Origin: Plantactinospora alkalitolerans
GTDB lineage: Bacteria > Actinomycetota > Actinomycetes > Mycobacteriales > Micromonosporaceae
Assembly: GCF_015690345.1 (NCBI RefSeq)
Contig: NZ_JADPUN010000213.1
Coordinates: forward strand, 35,800-99,799
Length of the DNA: 64,000 nt
Direction: 5' to 3'
Position 1 is the first letter of the stretch; every line of letters starts with the position of its first letter. Positions 8,635-16,932 of the stretch are shown in pieces. A program made the position numbers and the translations under genes. A model generated the notes under the pieces. It worked only from the letters and a program-made list of their open reading frames with translations. It was not told the origin of the DNA and made no database searches.

Positions 8635-8779
8635 TCGACGTACGGGAACAAGGAAGTCTCCTCGGAAGCGATGAGGTGGCGCGGGGATGTAGGCGCCGGA
8701 AGTCGGGCCGTCGGGATCGGCGGCCGTTGGATCGCTCCGAGGCGGAAGCCCGGGGTGGACGGAGAGCGCCGGCCTGGTC

Positions 8780-8815
8780 GGTCACCAGGACGGATGCCCG
8801 GTCACCAGGACCGGG
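8780..8815. promoter_or_regulatory. Direct repeats and hairpin after the short leader ORF
   Basis: GGTCACCAGGAC occurs at 8780-8791 and 8800-8811. The second copy is embedded in a perfect 7-bp hairpin, CCCGGTC/GACCGGG, at 8797-8815. It lies just after the stop of the leader ORF on the minus strand, the position expected of a structure remodelled by a stalled ribosome. Confidence 0.5.
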
Positions 8816-8822
8816 CGCGACG

Positions 8823-8888
8823 TCAGCGAGCGGTGGACTTCCGCGTCGAAGCGGAGACCTGCACCGTGCCGAGGGAAGCAATGCTCAC
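8823..8888 (-). CDS. Possible 21-residue leader peptide upstream of the MFS exporter
   Basis: GTG-initiated ORF of 21 codons, reading MSIASLGTVQ followed by VSASTRKSTAR. A perfect AGGAGG (8895-8900) lies six bases before the GTG, stronger than the site of almost any neighbour. The peptide has no recognised domain. It lies on the same strand as the MFS gene, 248 bases before its ATG, and its stop is followed by a repeat/hairpin element. Ribosome-stalling leader peptides upstream of drug exporters and erm genes are well known; whether this one stalls is inference. Confidence 0.4.
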   Translation of the reverse strand: MSIASLGTVQVSASTRKSTAR

Positions 8889-9088
8889 GATCAGCCTCCT
8901 GATGTCGCCGTCGAACGTTGGACGCTACCGGGGGCCGGCTGCGACCGGCAAGCCTCGCGCCGACCACGACCGGTAGCGTTCGGCGGACGGGTAGACTGAA
9001 CCGAACGGTTTCCCGTCGATGGCCCGTGTGCGCCGCGAAGCACATCTCGAATGACTGACATCTTCAGCGGCGGAGCCGCCGTCCTCCG

Positions 9089-9607
9089 GTGAGCCCGGCG
9101 ATCCGGGTCCGCCCCCGCCGCGAGTTGACGGCCGCGCGTCGTCCACGGGCCCACCGCTGCTGGGGTCACCTCGTCGCGGCGCCACTGTGGCCGATGCACG
9201 GCGCCAACCTCGGCACCCTGTTGCGGACCTGCGACGCCGTCGGCGCGTGTCTGGCCGTACCACCGTGGCGCTGGGTCGACGAGGCCGTGGCACGCGGCAA
9301 CACGTTGCGTCGGCCGAGCTGCGTGCACCGGGTCGGTAACCCGCTGAGCTGGCTGGCCGCCGAACGGTCGGCCGGCGCGCAGATCCTCGGCGTCGAACTG
9401 GCCGAGGAGGCGGTCCGACTCGCCGACCTGCCACCGGCCCGGCACCGGACCATCGTGGTGCTCGGGCACGAGGCCACCGGTATTCCGGCGGAGGCGCTCG
9501 ACACCCTCGACGCGGCGGTGGAGATCCCGATGGTCGGTACCGGGCTGAGCCTGAATGTCGCGGTGGCGGGTTCGCTGGTCCTCTACAAGCTGGCCGGCCT
9601 GCTGTGA
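9089..9607 (+). CDS. TrmH/SpoU-family RNA methyltransferase
   Basis: 172-aa SPOUT methyltransferase, predicted to 2'-O-methylate tRNA or rRNA using SAM bound in the trefoil knot. All three family motifs are visible: NLGTLLRTCDA (motif 1, with the catalytic Arg), VVLGHEATGIP (motif 2), and IPMVGTGLSLNVAVAGSLVLYKL (motif 3). It lacks the N-terminal RNA-binding extension of larger TrmH proteins. GTG start at 9089. The neighbouring drug-type exporter makes a resistance role conceivable, but a housekeeping tRNA role is equally likely. Confidence 0.85.
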   Translation: MSPAIRVRPRRELTAARRPRAHRCWGHLVAAPLWPMHGANLGTLLRTCDAVGACLAVPPWRWVDEAVARGNTLRRPSCVHRVGNPLSWLAAERSAGAQILGVELAEEAVRLADLPPARHRTIVVLGHEATGIPAEALDTLDAAVEIPMVGTGLSLNVAVAGSLVLYKLAGLL

Positions 9608-9623
9608 GGACGGACGTAATCGG

Positions 9624-10385
9624 ATGTGCCGGACGATCACCGACTGGCACACTCGGACGGTGCCAGAAACAGTCGATCCCGCCGCCGTCCGGTACGACCG
9701 GATGCGCTGGAACACCCCGTTGTCGGAGGAGCATGCCGAACTGCTGCTGCGACGGCTCGACGTCCGGCCCGGGGCGTCTCTGCTGGATCTCGGCTGTGGC
9801 TGGGGCGAGTTGCTGCTCCGGGCGGTCGCCGGCAGCGACGGGGCCACCGCGGTCGGGGTCGACACGGACACCGACGCCCTGGAGCGGGGCCGGCGGGCCG
9901 CCGCCGAACGGTCGCTGCCCGACGTCACCTTCGTTCGGGAGGAGGCGACCGCCTGGCAGGAGCCGGCCGACCGGGTCTTCTGCCTCGGCTCGTCGCACGT
10001 TCTCGGCGGAACGGTGCCCGCCCTCGAGATCCTCGGCGACCTCGTCCGGCCGGGTGGGCGACTCCTCTTCGGTGACGCCTACTGGCAGCGGCCCCCGTCG
10101 GCCGAAGCCGTGGAGATCTTCGGTGACCAGACGATGTCCCTGCCGGAACTGGTCGAGCAGATCCGGCTCGCGGGCTGGCGGGTCCTGCACTTCTCCACCG
10201 CCGACCAGCGGGAGTGGGACGACTTCGAGAGCACCTTCCGGGCCGCCCGGCAGGAGTGGTTGCTGGATCATCCCGACGACTCCCGCGCCGACGACCTGCG
10301 GGACGCACTCGATACCCAGCTCCGCGAGTACGTCGGTGTCTACCGGGGCGTCCTGGGCATGGGCTACTTCGTACTCGGGCGTTGA
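9624..10385 (+). CDS. Class I SAM-dependent methyltransferase
   Basis: 253-aa Rossmann-type methyltransferase. The SAM-binding motif I is LLDLGCGWGELLLRA near residue 50, motif II VGVDTDTDALERGR, and motif IV FCLGSSHVLGG. The substrate domain is not diagnostic. An alternative GTG at 9660 would shorten the protein by 12 residues. It is 16 bases from the TrmH-like gene, so both are probably one transcript. Its last codon is inside the first of three short repeats (10376-10450). Confidence 0.8.
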   Translation: MCRTITDWHTRTVPETVDPAAVRYDRMRWNTPLSEEHAELLLRRLDVRPGASLLDLGCGWGELLLRAVAGSDGATAVGVDTDTDALERGRRAAAERSLPDVTFVREEATAWQEPADRVFCLGSSHVLGGTVPALEILGDLVRPGGRLLFGDAYWQRPPSAEAVEIFGDQTMSLPELVEQIRLAGWRVLHFSTADQREWDDFESTFRAARQEWLLDHPDDSRADDLRDALDTQLREYVGVYRGVLGMGYFVLGR

Positions 10386-10450
10386 CGGCGGCCGTGGCCG
10401 TTGAGGGCGGCTTCGGGCATTGACGGCGTACCCCGGGCGTTGACGGCGGC
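10376..10450. repeat. Three copies of a short GC-rich repeat
   Basis: CGGGCGTTGACGGCGGC begins at 10376 and again at 10434; a variant, CGGGCATTGACGGCG, begins at 10414. The array spans the stop codon of the methyltransferase gene and the upstream region of the DUF4132 gene. It looks like local slippage expansion. Confidence 0.6.
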
Positions 10451-10483
10451 GGCCGCCGCGACGGCGGTGTCGGACGGCGGCTC

Positions 10484-10489
10484 TACACT
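10484..10489 (+). promoter_or_regulatory. Probable -10 element of a leaderless promoter for the DUF4132 gene
   Basis: TACACT ends eight bases before the ATG at 10498. As at 81-86 and 21931-21936, this spacing implies a leaderless transcript. Confidence 0.4.
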
Positions 10490-10497
10490 CCGGCGCC

Positions 10498-12942
10498 ATG
10501 ACGGACGTGACCGCCGAGGTGACCGAGGCGCGGCCGACGACGGTGATGTCGGTTCCGCTGTCGCCGTACGCGACCGAGTTGCTGCGCCTGTTGACCGGTG
10601 CGGCGGACGAGTCCGATCCGGCCGTTCGACACGTCGTCGACCTGTCCCGGATCGACGATCGGGAACTCGGGGTGCTGCTGGCGGTCGCGCATGAACTACC
10701 CGCCCGTGAACTGACGGTCGTTCATCCCGGCCGGCAGCTCCGTTGGGCGCTGACCGGCGCGATCCAGGAACGACAGCCACGCTTCCCCCCCGAGTCGTGC
10801 GCCGCACTGCTGGCGGCGCTGGCGAAGGACTTCCAGGCGGATCATCCCCAGGGCAATCCTCTGCTGGCCGTCGGCGCCCTGCTCCGGTGCGACGGGCAGT
10901 GGCCGGCGACTGCGACGCGGTCGGCGGTGGCCATCGTCCGGGCAATGGTCGCGCGGGGGCGCTCGGAGCAGCCGTACGCGATGATGGCGTTGGCCGGGCT
11001 GGCCGGCGGTCCCACCCGGGTGATGCTGAACGCGATGTTCCGCAGGTCGCTCGCTCCGATCGCGCGGGACGAACTGGAGCTGTTGACGAAGCTCGGGGCG
11101 CCGGCCCAGGCGCTGGTGGCCGAGGTCTGCCGGGACCGGCCGTACCCGTCGATGCCGCAGCTTCCGGACGCGTGGCAGCGGCTGGCGGCGATCGAGGAGT
11201 ATGTCGCCTTCGCCCGCCGGGCGCTCGACGCCGCGCGGGCCCGGGTGGCGTCGATCCAGGCCGGCGAGCTGCCGTACGTCGCCGACAAGGCGTTTGCCCC
11301 GGACGAGGTCGAGGTGCTGGGCCGGGCCGTCCGGGTCGCGTTGCGACACGACGAGGCATGGCTGCCGGAATTGCTGCGCTCGCTGCTGCTCGGCGTCGCG
11401 GTCGCCCCGACCAGCGCCAGGACGCTGCCGTCGCAGGCACTGCTCTACGAGGCGGCCCGGGCGGCCGGGGACTTTCCCACCCCGGAGGCGCTGGCCACGC
11501 TGCTCGCCGTCCGGGGTGTGGTGCGGCACAAGGGGGTACCGAGGCAGCTCGACAGGATGTGCAAGCGGATCGAGCGGGCGCTCGCGGAGCGGACGGACAC
11601 GGTGCTGCGGCTGCCCGACCTCGGGTTCGGACCCGACGGGACGGTTGTGGTCGAGGTCGGCGGCCACCGGGCGGTGCTGGTCGTGTCGGACGAGGTCGTT
11701 CTGCGGTGGCGGCGCGCGGACGGGACACTGTCGCCGACAGTGCCGGCGGTGGTGCGGCGGGACCAGCCCGACGAACTGGGGGAGTTGCGCGGTCGGGTCA
11801 AGCAGGCTCGGGACCAGGTCACCGCGCTGGCCCGGACCCTGGAGGCGGGATACCCGGCGGCATCGGCGCAGCCGTACGGGCAGTGGCGTGCCGAGTTGGC
11901 GGGCAACGGTCTGGGCTGGCAGGTTGTTCGGCGACTGATCTGGGAGGTCCGGCACCCCGGAGGGGAGTGGCGGGCGGTCCTTCCGGACGGGGACGCCGCC
12001 GACGAGCGGTTCGTGGACGCGTTTGGCGGGTCGGTGGCCCGGCCCGAGCCGGATGCCGCGCTTCGACTGTGGCATCCGATCCGGTCCGGGGTCGACGAGG
12101 TCCGCGCCTGGCGGGACCTGCTGACCGAGCGGCGGCTGCGCCAGCCGGTACGCCAGGCGTTCCGCGAGGTGTACCTGCTGACGCCGGCCGAGGAGGAGAC
12201 CGGGACCTACTCGCTCCGGTTCGCCGCGCACATCGTGCACTACCGTCAGTTGTATCCGCTGCTGCGGTCGCGTGGCTGGACGACGCAGATGCTCGGGCCG
12301 TGGGACGGCGGTGACGCTGCGACGGCGTACCGGGTGTTGGCCTCGGGGGCGTGGCGGATCGGTCTTCACCACGACTACCTCCGCGAGGAGGACGTGGAGT
12401 GTGCGAGTACCGGCCGGGTGTGGTTCGAGCGGTCCACCGAGGGAGCCTGGCGGACCGGGTCGTTGACCGAGGTGCCGCCGGTGGTGTTCAGCGAGGCGAT
12501 GCGGGACGTGGACCTCTTCGTCTCGGTGACCTCGATCGCCGCCGACCCGTACTGGACGGATCGACGGACGGAGCACGGCGACTACTGGCGTGCCGAGAGC
12601 CGCCGTGAACTCGGGACGACGGCCCAGGTACGGCGTACCGCGCTGGAGCGGATCCTGCCCCGTACGAAGATCGCGGACCGGTGCACGCTTACCGATCGGT
12701 ATCTCGTGGTCCGGGGCGAGCTGCGGACGTACAAGATCCATCTGGGTAGCGCGAACATTCTGATGGAGCCGGACGATACGTACCTCTGCATTGTTCCGGC
12801 CCGGCGGAAGCCGCCCGGTGAGGTCTTCCTGCCCTTCGAGGAGGACCGGCTCGGATTGATCCTCAGCAAGGCGTTCCTGCTGGCCGACGACGCCCGGATC
12901 ACCGACGAGTCGATCGTGGCGCAGTTGCGCGCCCGGCGTTGA
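10498..12942 (+). CDS. DUF4132 domain-containing protein (MolR/WGR-associated type)
   Basis: Soluble 814-aa protein. The C-terminal half, from about residue 560 (EVYLLTPAEEETGTYSLRFAAHIVHYRQL), matches the DUF4132 family. The last 100 residues carry the block YKIHLGSANILMEPDDTYLCIVP and a closing LPFEEDRLGLILSKAFLL, typical of the DUF7737 end domain. The N-terminal half is helical and repeat-like and not assigned. Relatives occur beside WGR-domain or MolR-like proteins and have been linked to stress or conflict settings, but no activity is established. It stands alone here, between a probable leaderless promoter and a strong terminator. Confidence 0.8.
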   Translation: MTDVTAEVTEARPTTVMSVPLSPYATELLRLLTGAADESDPAVRHVVDLSRIDDRELGVLLAVAHELPARELTVVHPGRQLRWALTGAIQERQPRFPPESCAALLAALAKDFQADHPQGNPLLAVGALLRCDGQWPATATRSAVAIVRAMVARGRSEQPYAMMALAGLAGGPTRVMLNAMFRRSLAPIARDELELLTKLGAPAQALVAEVCRDRPYPSMPQLPDAWQRLAAIEEYVAFARRALDAARARVASIQAGELPYVADKAFAPDEVEVLGRAVRVALRHDEAWLPELLRSLLLGVAVAPTSARTLPSQALLYEAARAAGDFPTPEALATLLAVRGVVRHKGVPRQLDRMCKRIERALAERTDTVLRLPDLGFGPDGTVVVEVGGHRAVLVVSDEVVLRWRRADGTLSPTVPAVVRRDQPDELGELRGRVKQARDQVTALARTLEAGYPAASAQPYGQWRAELAGNGLGWQVVRRLIWEVRHPGGEWRAVLPDGDAADERFVDAFGGSVARPEPDAALRLWHPIRSGVDEVRAWRDLLTERRLRQPVRQAFREVYLLTPAEEETGTYSLRFAAHIVHYRQLYPLLRSRGWTTQMLGPWDGGDAATAYRVLASGAWRIGLHHDYLREEDVECASTGRVWFERSTEGAWRTGSLTEVPPVVFSEAMRDVDLFVSVTSIAADPYWTDRRTEHGDYWRAESRRELGTTAQVRRTALERILPRTKIADRCTLTDRYLVVRGELRTYKIHLGSANILMEPDDTYLCIVPARRKPPGEVFLPFEEDRLGLILSKAFLLADDARITDESIVAQLRARR

Positions 12943-12961
12943 GCGATCCCGGGCGCGCCGA

Positions 12962-12990
12962 GGCCCGGCACGCGCGAAGCGTGCCGGGCC
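12962..12990. terminator. Strong bidirectional hairpin between convergent genes
   Basis: GGCCCGGCACGC (12962-12973) and GCGTGCCGGGCC (12979-12990) form a perfect 12-bp stem with a GCGAA loop between the ends of two convergent genes. There is no U-tract, as usual for actinomycete terminators. Confidence 0.8.
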
Positions 12991-13014
12991 GGGGAGCCGG
13001 TCTGTCGGGCGCGG

Positions 13015-13968
13015 TCAGGCGTGGCGGCGGCGGATCGCCCTGACGCTGTCGAGCACGTCCCAGATCACGACCACGGCCAGGACCACGGCGGTGACGTTGG
13101 CGACCGTTCCGAGGTTGTCGCCCTCGCGGAGCCATTCGAACCGTTGGACGAACTCCGGGCTGAGCAGCCGGTCGGAGAGGATCAGCCAGGCGACCGGCAC
13201 CGCGAACGCCAGGTGCAGCGCCACGTTGACTCCGATCAGCGGCCAGGTCCAGCGCCCGACGCGGTACTTCACGATCTCGAAGACCACGCTGCCGACCAGT
13301 ACGGCGAGAAGGACCGGGAGCCAGGACGACCACAGCGCCGGGTCGATGATCGGGATGTTGGCGCCGCTGTCGCTCTCGATCCACGACTGGAAGTGCTGGA
13401 GGGGAAGGTACGCGATGCCGAAGAGGAGCCAGGCGACCGCCGTGGCGGTGCTCGCCAGGGACATCTCACGGTCGACCGGGACGCGGGGAAGTTGGTCGAC
13501 GTTCCAGTCGCCCAGACCCTGGACGGGTGTGGTGCGTTCGAGAATGGCGAAGGTCAGGGTGAGCCAGAAGGCTATGTGGACGGCCACCTCGATCGCGGTG
13601 CCGATCCCGGATCCGATCGCGCCGCCCACCCCGACCTCCCCGGTGGCCGCGCTGGACACGGCGTCCACGGTGCCGACGATCGCCGGGACGAAGGAGAGCA
13701 GGAGCCGCAGCAGCCGCAGCCACACCAGGTAGTAGGTGGGGCCGATGAGCTGCAACCGGCGGTCGGCGTACCGGGCGGCGAGCCGCTCCGGGTTGCCGAG
13801 TTCGGTGAGCACCTCCCGTTCGGCGGTGCCGGGGTCCTGCCCGTTCCCCGTCCGGTCTTCGATCATGTCCTCGATCGAGCCCCGGAGTTCGACGGCGATC
13901 TCCTCGCGGCGGGCGGAGGGGACCGAGGGCAGGGTGGCGGCGAGGTAGCGGTCGGTCAGGGAGTTCAT
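13015..13968 (-). CDS. Membrane protein with N-terminal HAAS/permease-prefix-like domain
   Basis: 317-aa protein. Residues 1-70 (DRYLAATLPSVPSARREEIAVELRGSIEDMIEDR, then a helix with LTELGNPERLAARYADR) match the HAAS-type signalling domain that pairs with PadR regulators. About six hydrophobic helices follow. It overlaps the upstream PadR gene by four bases (ATGA), so the two are translationally coupled. PadR/HAAS pairs are thought to sense envelope stress; the ligand is unknown. Confidence 0.8.
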   Translation of the reverse strand: MNSLTDRYLAATLPSVPSARREEIAVELRGSIEDMIEDRTGNGQDPGTAEREVLTELGNPERLAARYADRRLQLIGPTYYLVWLRLLRLLLSFVPAIVGTVDAVSSAATGEVGVGGAIGSGIGTAIEVAVHIAFWLTLTFAILERTTPVQGLGDWNVDQLPRVPVDREMSLASTATAVAWLLFGIAYLPLQHFQSWIESDSGANIPIIDPALWSSWLPVLLAVLVGSVVFEIVKYRVGRWTWPLIGVNVALHLAFAVPVAWLILSDRLLSPEFVQRFEWLREGDNLGTVANVTAVVLAVVVIWDVLDSVRAIRRRHA

Positions 13969-14306
13969 CGGTCCATTCCTTCGGTCAGCCCGGTCACGGA
14001 AATCTGGATGGCGGCGAGGTCGTCGAGGAGTTGTCGCAGGATCGACTCACCCTCGTCGCTGGTGCGGTAGAACTTGCGCGGCCGGCTTTCTTCGGTGTTC
14101 CACTCGCTCGTCAACAGGCCCTGTTCCTCGAGCCGACGCAGCAGCGGGTAGAGGGTGTTGGCATCCACCGCAAAGCCGTGCTTCGCGAGGCGTTGGAGCA
14201 GCGCGTATCCGTAGTCGGGTCGTCGTAGCGCAACGAGGCTCGCCACAACGACGGTGCCTCGTCGCAGTTCCTGGAGGTGCGTCCGCAGGATGTCGTCGCT
14301 AACCAT
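13965..14306 (-). CDS. PadR family transcriptional regulator
   Basis: 113-aa winged-helix repressor of the short PadR type. Seen: LRRGTVVVASLVALRRPDYGYALLQRL and the wing region TLYPLLRRLEEQGLLTSEW. ATG 14306 is preferred; an upstream in-frame GTG at 14330 falls within the palindrome TGTGTG-A-CACACA, which is better read as its operator. It forms a coupled pair with the HAAS-like membrane protein downstream and is divergent from a TetR gene. Confidence 0.87.
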   Translation of the reverse strand: MVSDDILRTHLQELRRGTVVVASLVALRRPDYGYALLQRLAKHGFAVDANTLYPLLRRLEEQGLLTSEWNTEESRPRKFYRTSDEGESILRQLLDDLAAIQISVTGLTEGMDR

Positions 14307-14320
14307 GCGTCGTACTTTAC

Positions 14321-14333
14321 TGTGTGACACACA
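14321..14333. promoter_or_regulatory. Palindrome TGTGTG-A-CACACA, probable PadR operator
   Basis: Perfect 6-bp arms around one central base, 15 bases before the PadR ATG in the divergent PadR/TetR control region. The TGT/ACA half-site character fits known PadR sites. Confidence 0.5.
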
Positions 14334-14406
14334 CTATTGTCTAGCGAGACAGCAATGTGTGCTCGGTGGAAGCATGGCGTTCGGGCTCGTCGGGTGGTCG
14401 ACGGCG

Positions 14407-14429
14407 TTGTATTTTAGTAGTGACTACAA
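14407..14429. promoter_or_regulatory. AT-rich dyad upstream of the TetR gene
   Basis: GTAGT-G-ACTAC (14417-14427) lies inside an overlapping outer repeat TTGTA...TACAA (14407-14411 and 14425-14429). It sits 26 bases before the ATG at 14455 and is a plausible autoregulatory operator. Confidence 0.5.
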
Positions 14430-14454
14430 TTTGGTATCGGGTTCGGAGGCGATC

Positions 14455-15057
14455 ATGGCAGGAGGACGACCGCGCAGCTTCGACAGCGACACGGCTCTGG
14501 ATCGGGCGCTGGAGGTGTTCTGGCGCCAGGGCTACGAGGGCACGGGAATCTCCGATCTCACCAAGGCGATGGGCATCAACAACGCGCCCAGTCTCTACAA
14601 CGCCTTCGGGAACAAGGAGCAGCTGTTCAGCAAGGTGCTCGACCGCTACGCCGACGGACCCGCCCGGTACATCCGTGAGGCGTTCGACCAGCCGACGGCA
14701 CGGGCGGCGGTGGAAACCCTCCTGCACGGCGCCGCCGATGCCACGACGGATCCTGACCGCCCGCGCGGATGCATCACGGTGCAGGGTGCCCTGGCGTGCT
14801 CGCCGGGCACGGAGGCCGTCCGCGAGGAGTTGGCGGCACGCCGGGCGGCCGGCGAGACGGCGCTGCGCGAGCGGCTGCGGCGGGCCCGTAGCGACGGGGA
14901 ACTGCCGGCCGGTACCGACCCCGAGGGGCTCGCCCGCTACTTCGCCACCATCTACCAGGGCATCGCGGTCCAGGCCGCCGGCGGAGCGAGCCGGCAGCAA
15001 CTGCACGGGATCGTGGACACGGCCATGACCGTCTGGCCGCAGCGGGCGGACGCCTGA
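14455..15057 (+). CDS. TetR/AcrR family transcriptional regulator
   Basis: 200-aa regulator with an N-terminal HTH (residues 1-55: GRPRSFDSDTALDRALEVFWRQGYEG, then GINNAPSLYNAFGNKEQLF). The Cys in RPRGCITVQGALA is at the position common in this TetR_C subgroup. CGGAGG lies five to ten bases before the ATG. A dyad sits just upstream. The next gene on the strand is a short-chain dehydrogenase with its own dyad, the most likely regulated target; this pairing is common for quinone- or aldehyde-responsive TetR proteins. Confidence 0.87.
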   Translation: MAGGRPRSFDSDTALDRALEVFWRQGYEGTGISDLTKAMGINNAPSLYNAFGNKEQLFSKVLDRYADGPARYIREAFDQPTARAAVETLLHGAADATTDPDRPRGCITVQGALACSPGTEAVREELAARRAAGETALRERLRRARSDGELPAGTDPEGLARYFATIYQGIAVQAAGGASRQQLHGIVDTAMTVWPQRADA

Positions 15058-15287
15058 TCGGAAATCAGGGATCTCCACCCCTGGCCCTGGCCGGAATGCC
15101 TCCACCTCCGGGGACCGGCGCTTCCCGCGAACACCACCACCGCCGTAGCCGTGGGCGAGGCTCTGGCGCCACGTCGCCTCCGCTCCTTTCCGCCTGATTC
15201 AGGCCGCCCACGGGCGGCAACCGGTGGTAAGCACCGTCACAGCCACGTCGGCGACCAAGCATTTGCGATGCGCCCCTGCCGGGGATA

Positions 15288-15311
15288 GTTTTTTAGCACA
15301 CGATAAAAAAC
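15288..15311. promoter_or_regulatory. Perfect 8-bp AT-rich inverted repeat before the SDR gene
   Basis: GTTTTTTA (15288-15295) and TAAAAAAC (15304-15311) flank eight bases. Such an AT-only dyad is exceptional in 70% GC DNA. It lies 23 bases before the ATG and is a likely operator, perhaps overlapping the promoter. Its sequence differs from the dyad before the TetR gene, so a different regulator may bind it. Confidence 0.55.
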
Positions 15312-15334
15312 ACCAGGACAAAGGGAGCATTGCC

Positions 15335-16084
15335 ATGGGACAGCTCGACGGCAGAACAGCCATCGTGACCGGAGGCACCAGCGGAATCGGCCTGGCCACC
15401 GCAGAGCGCTTCGCGGCGGAGGGCGCACACGTCTACGTCACCGGCCGCCGCCAGGACGCACTCGACGCCGCAGTGGCCAGGATCGGCCACAGTGCGACCG
15501 GCGTACGCGGCGACGTCACCGAGCTGGCCGACCTGGACCGGCTCTACGAGACGGTGGCCAAGCAGAACCGGCGCATCGACGTGCTGTTCGCGAACGCGGG
15601 CGGCGGCGAGTTCTCCACTCTTGAGCAGGTCACCGCGAAGCACTTCGACGAGACGTTCGGCCGCAACACCAAGGGGCTGCTGTTCACGGTCCAGAAGGCA
15701 CTGCCGCTGCTGAACGACGGTGCCTCCGTCATCCTGCAGTCCTCCAACGCGGGCACCCTCGGCAACGAGGCGTTCGGCGTGTACGCGGCCTCCAAGGCGG
15801 CCGTACGCTCCTTCGCCCGTACCTGGGCCGCCGAACTCAGGGGCCGTTCGATCCGGGTCAACGCCATCAGCCCCGGCACGATCGACACTCCGGGTATCGA
15901 CGGTCTCGTGCCGGACCAGGAGCAGGCCGACCAGCTCAAGTCGTACCTGGCCGGCACGATCCCGATGGGACGTATCGGCCGGCCCGACGAGGTGGCGAGC
16001 GCCGTTCTCTTCCTCGCCTCGGACCAGAGCAGTTTCATCACCGGTACCGAGCTCTTCGTCGACGGCGGTCGCAACCAGATCTGA
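15335..16084 (+). CDS. Short-chain dehydrogenase/reductase (SDR), classical type
   Basis: 249-aa NAD(P)-dependent oxidoreductase. Coenzyme motif TGGTSGIG near residues 12-19, NAG in LFANAGGGE near 84, catalytic Ser in ILQSSNAGT near 137, and YAASK (Tyr/Lys) near 150. Substrate unknown. AAGGGAG is eight bases before the ATG. The gene follows the TetR regulator and has its own AT-rich dyad upstream. Confidence 0.9.
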   Translation: MGQLDGRTAIVTGGTSGIGLATAERFAAEGAHVYVTGRRQDALDAAVARIGHSATGVRGDVTELADLDRLYETVAKQNRRIDVLFANAGGGEFSTLEQVTAKHFDETFGRNTKGLLFTVQKALPLLNDGASVILQSSNAGTLGNEAFGVYAASKAAVRSFARTWAAELRGRSIRVNAISPGTIDTPGIDGLVPDQEQADQLKSYLAGTIPMGRIGRPDEVASAVLFLASDQSSFITGTELFVDGGRNQI

Positions 16085-16128
16085 CCGCCACCTCCGGCCA
16101 CCGACGCCAAGCTGTCCTGCTTCCTCGT

Positions 16129-16172
16129 TCCTGGTTCCTGGCACCTGCCTGCCGGCCTGGCAGGAACCAGGA
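16129..16172. terminator. 12-bp inverted repeat after the SDR gene
   Basis: TCCTGGTTCCTG (16129-16140) and CAGGAACCAGGA (16161-16172) can pair across 20 bases. It lies between two same-strand genes and may end the SDR transcript. Extra partial copies of TTCCT make a slippage-derived structure also possible. Confidence 0.5.
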
Positions 16173-16237
16173 CAGCGTCCGCGTACCGCGCCGCGTTCTG
16201 CGAATGCCGGCGACACCGCACAGACAGGACCTGAGCA

Positions 16238-16921
16238 ATGCAGCTGGGATCGACAGGCATCTGGAGTATCGAGCTGCGGATGGCCGATCCGTACGAGATC
16301 GGCGACGCCGCGGCCGAACTGGACGAACTGGGCTGGGGGACCCTGTGGATACCGGGTCTCGGCGGCGGCGACATCCTCGGTGACTCGGAGCGGCTGTTGC
16401 GGGCGACGCGCACGGCAAAGGTGGCCGTCGGAGTCGCGAGCATCTGGCGACACCAGGCCGCCGAGATCGCGGCCGGGCACGCGCGCCTCCAGGACGCTCA
16501 CGGCCACCGGCACCTGCTGGGCCTCGGCGTCAGCGATCCCGCAGCCGCGCAGCACGCGGGACAGCCGTACCGGCCCCTGGCAGAAATGGGCAGCTACCTC
16601 GACACACTCGACCAGGCGCCCGCACCGGTACCTCCGGGGGAGCGACTGCTGGCGGCACTCGGGCTCCTCCGCCCGTTCCTCGGCATGGACCACTACGCCC
16701 GAAGCCTGCGCCGCCAGGGATTCGCCGAGGAGGAGCTGACCTACGGAGGCAGCGACCGGCTCGTCGACAGCATCGTGGCCTGGGGAGACCTGGAAACGAT
16801 CGGTGCGCGCGTCCAGGCACACCACCAGGCCGGCGCCGACCATGTCTGCCTCCATGTCGTCGGCGCCGGCCCAGGCATGCCGCTGCCCCAGTGGCGCGAG
16901 CTGGCCCCGCTCACCACCTGA
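16238..16921 (+). CDS. F420-dependent LLM-class oxidoreductase, internally deleted
   Basis: Resembles the actinobacterial TIGR03620 family of F420-dependent luciferase-like enzymes. The N-terminus (WSIELRMAD, then AELDELGWGTLWIPG) and C-terminus (GGSDRLVDSIVAWGD, then HHQAGADHVCLHVV) are intact. At 227 aa it is about 60 residues short of the usual length near 290. The gap is internal: GERLLAALG runs straight into LLRPFLGMDHYARSLRRQGF, where relatives carry a segment containing the AALGP-R-M-ELA helix and the HPYF strand of the barrel. The frame is kept, so a protein can be made but probably lacks part of the TIM barrel. No Shine-Dalgarno stands out. Confidence 0.7.
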   Translation: MQLGSTGIWSIELRMADPYEIGDAAAELDELGWGTLWIPGLGGGDILGDSERLLRATRTAKVAVGVASIWRHQAAEIAAGHARLQDAHGHRHLLGLGVSDPAAAQHAGQPYRPLAEMGSYLDTLDQAPAPVPPGERLLAALGLLRPFLGMDHYARSLRRQGFAEEELTYGGSDRLVDSIVAWGDLETIGARVQAHHQAGADHVCLHVVGAGPGMPLPQWRELAPLTT

Positions 16922-16932
16922 CGGACAGGGGC

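Noticed and set aside
10696..12741. 681-codon minus-strand open frame opposite DUF4132
   Set aside because: No ribosome site or domain; mirrors the GC-biased third positions of the plus-strand gene.
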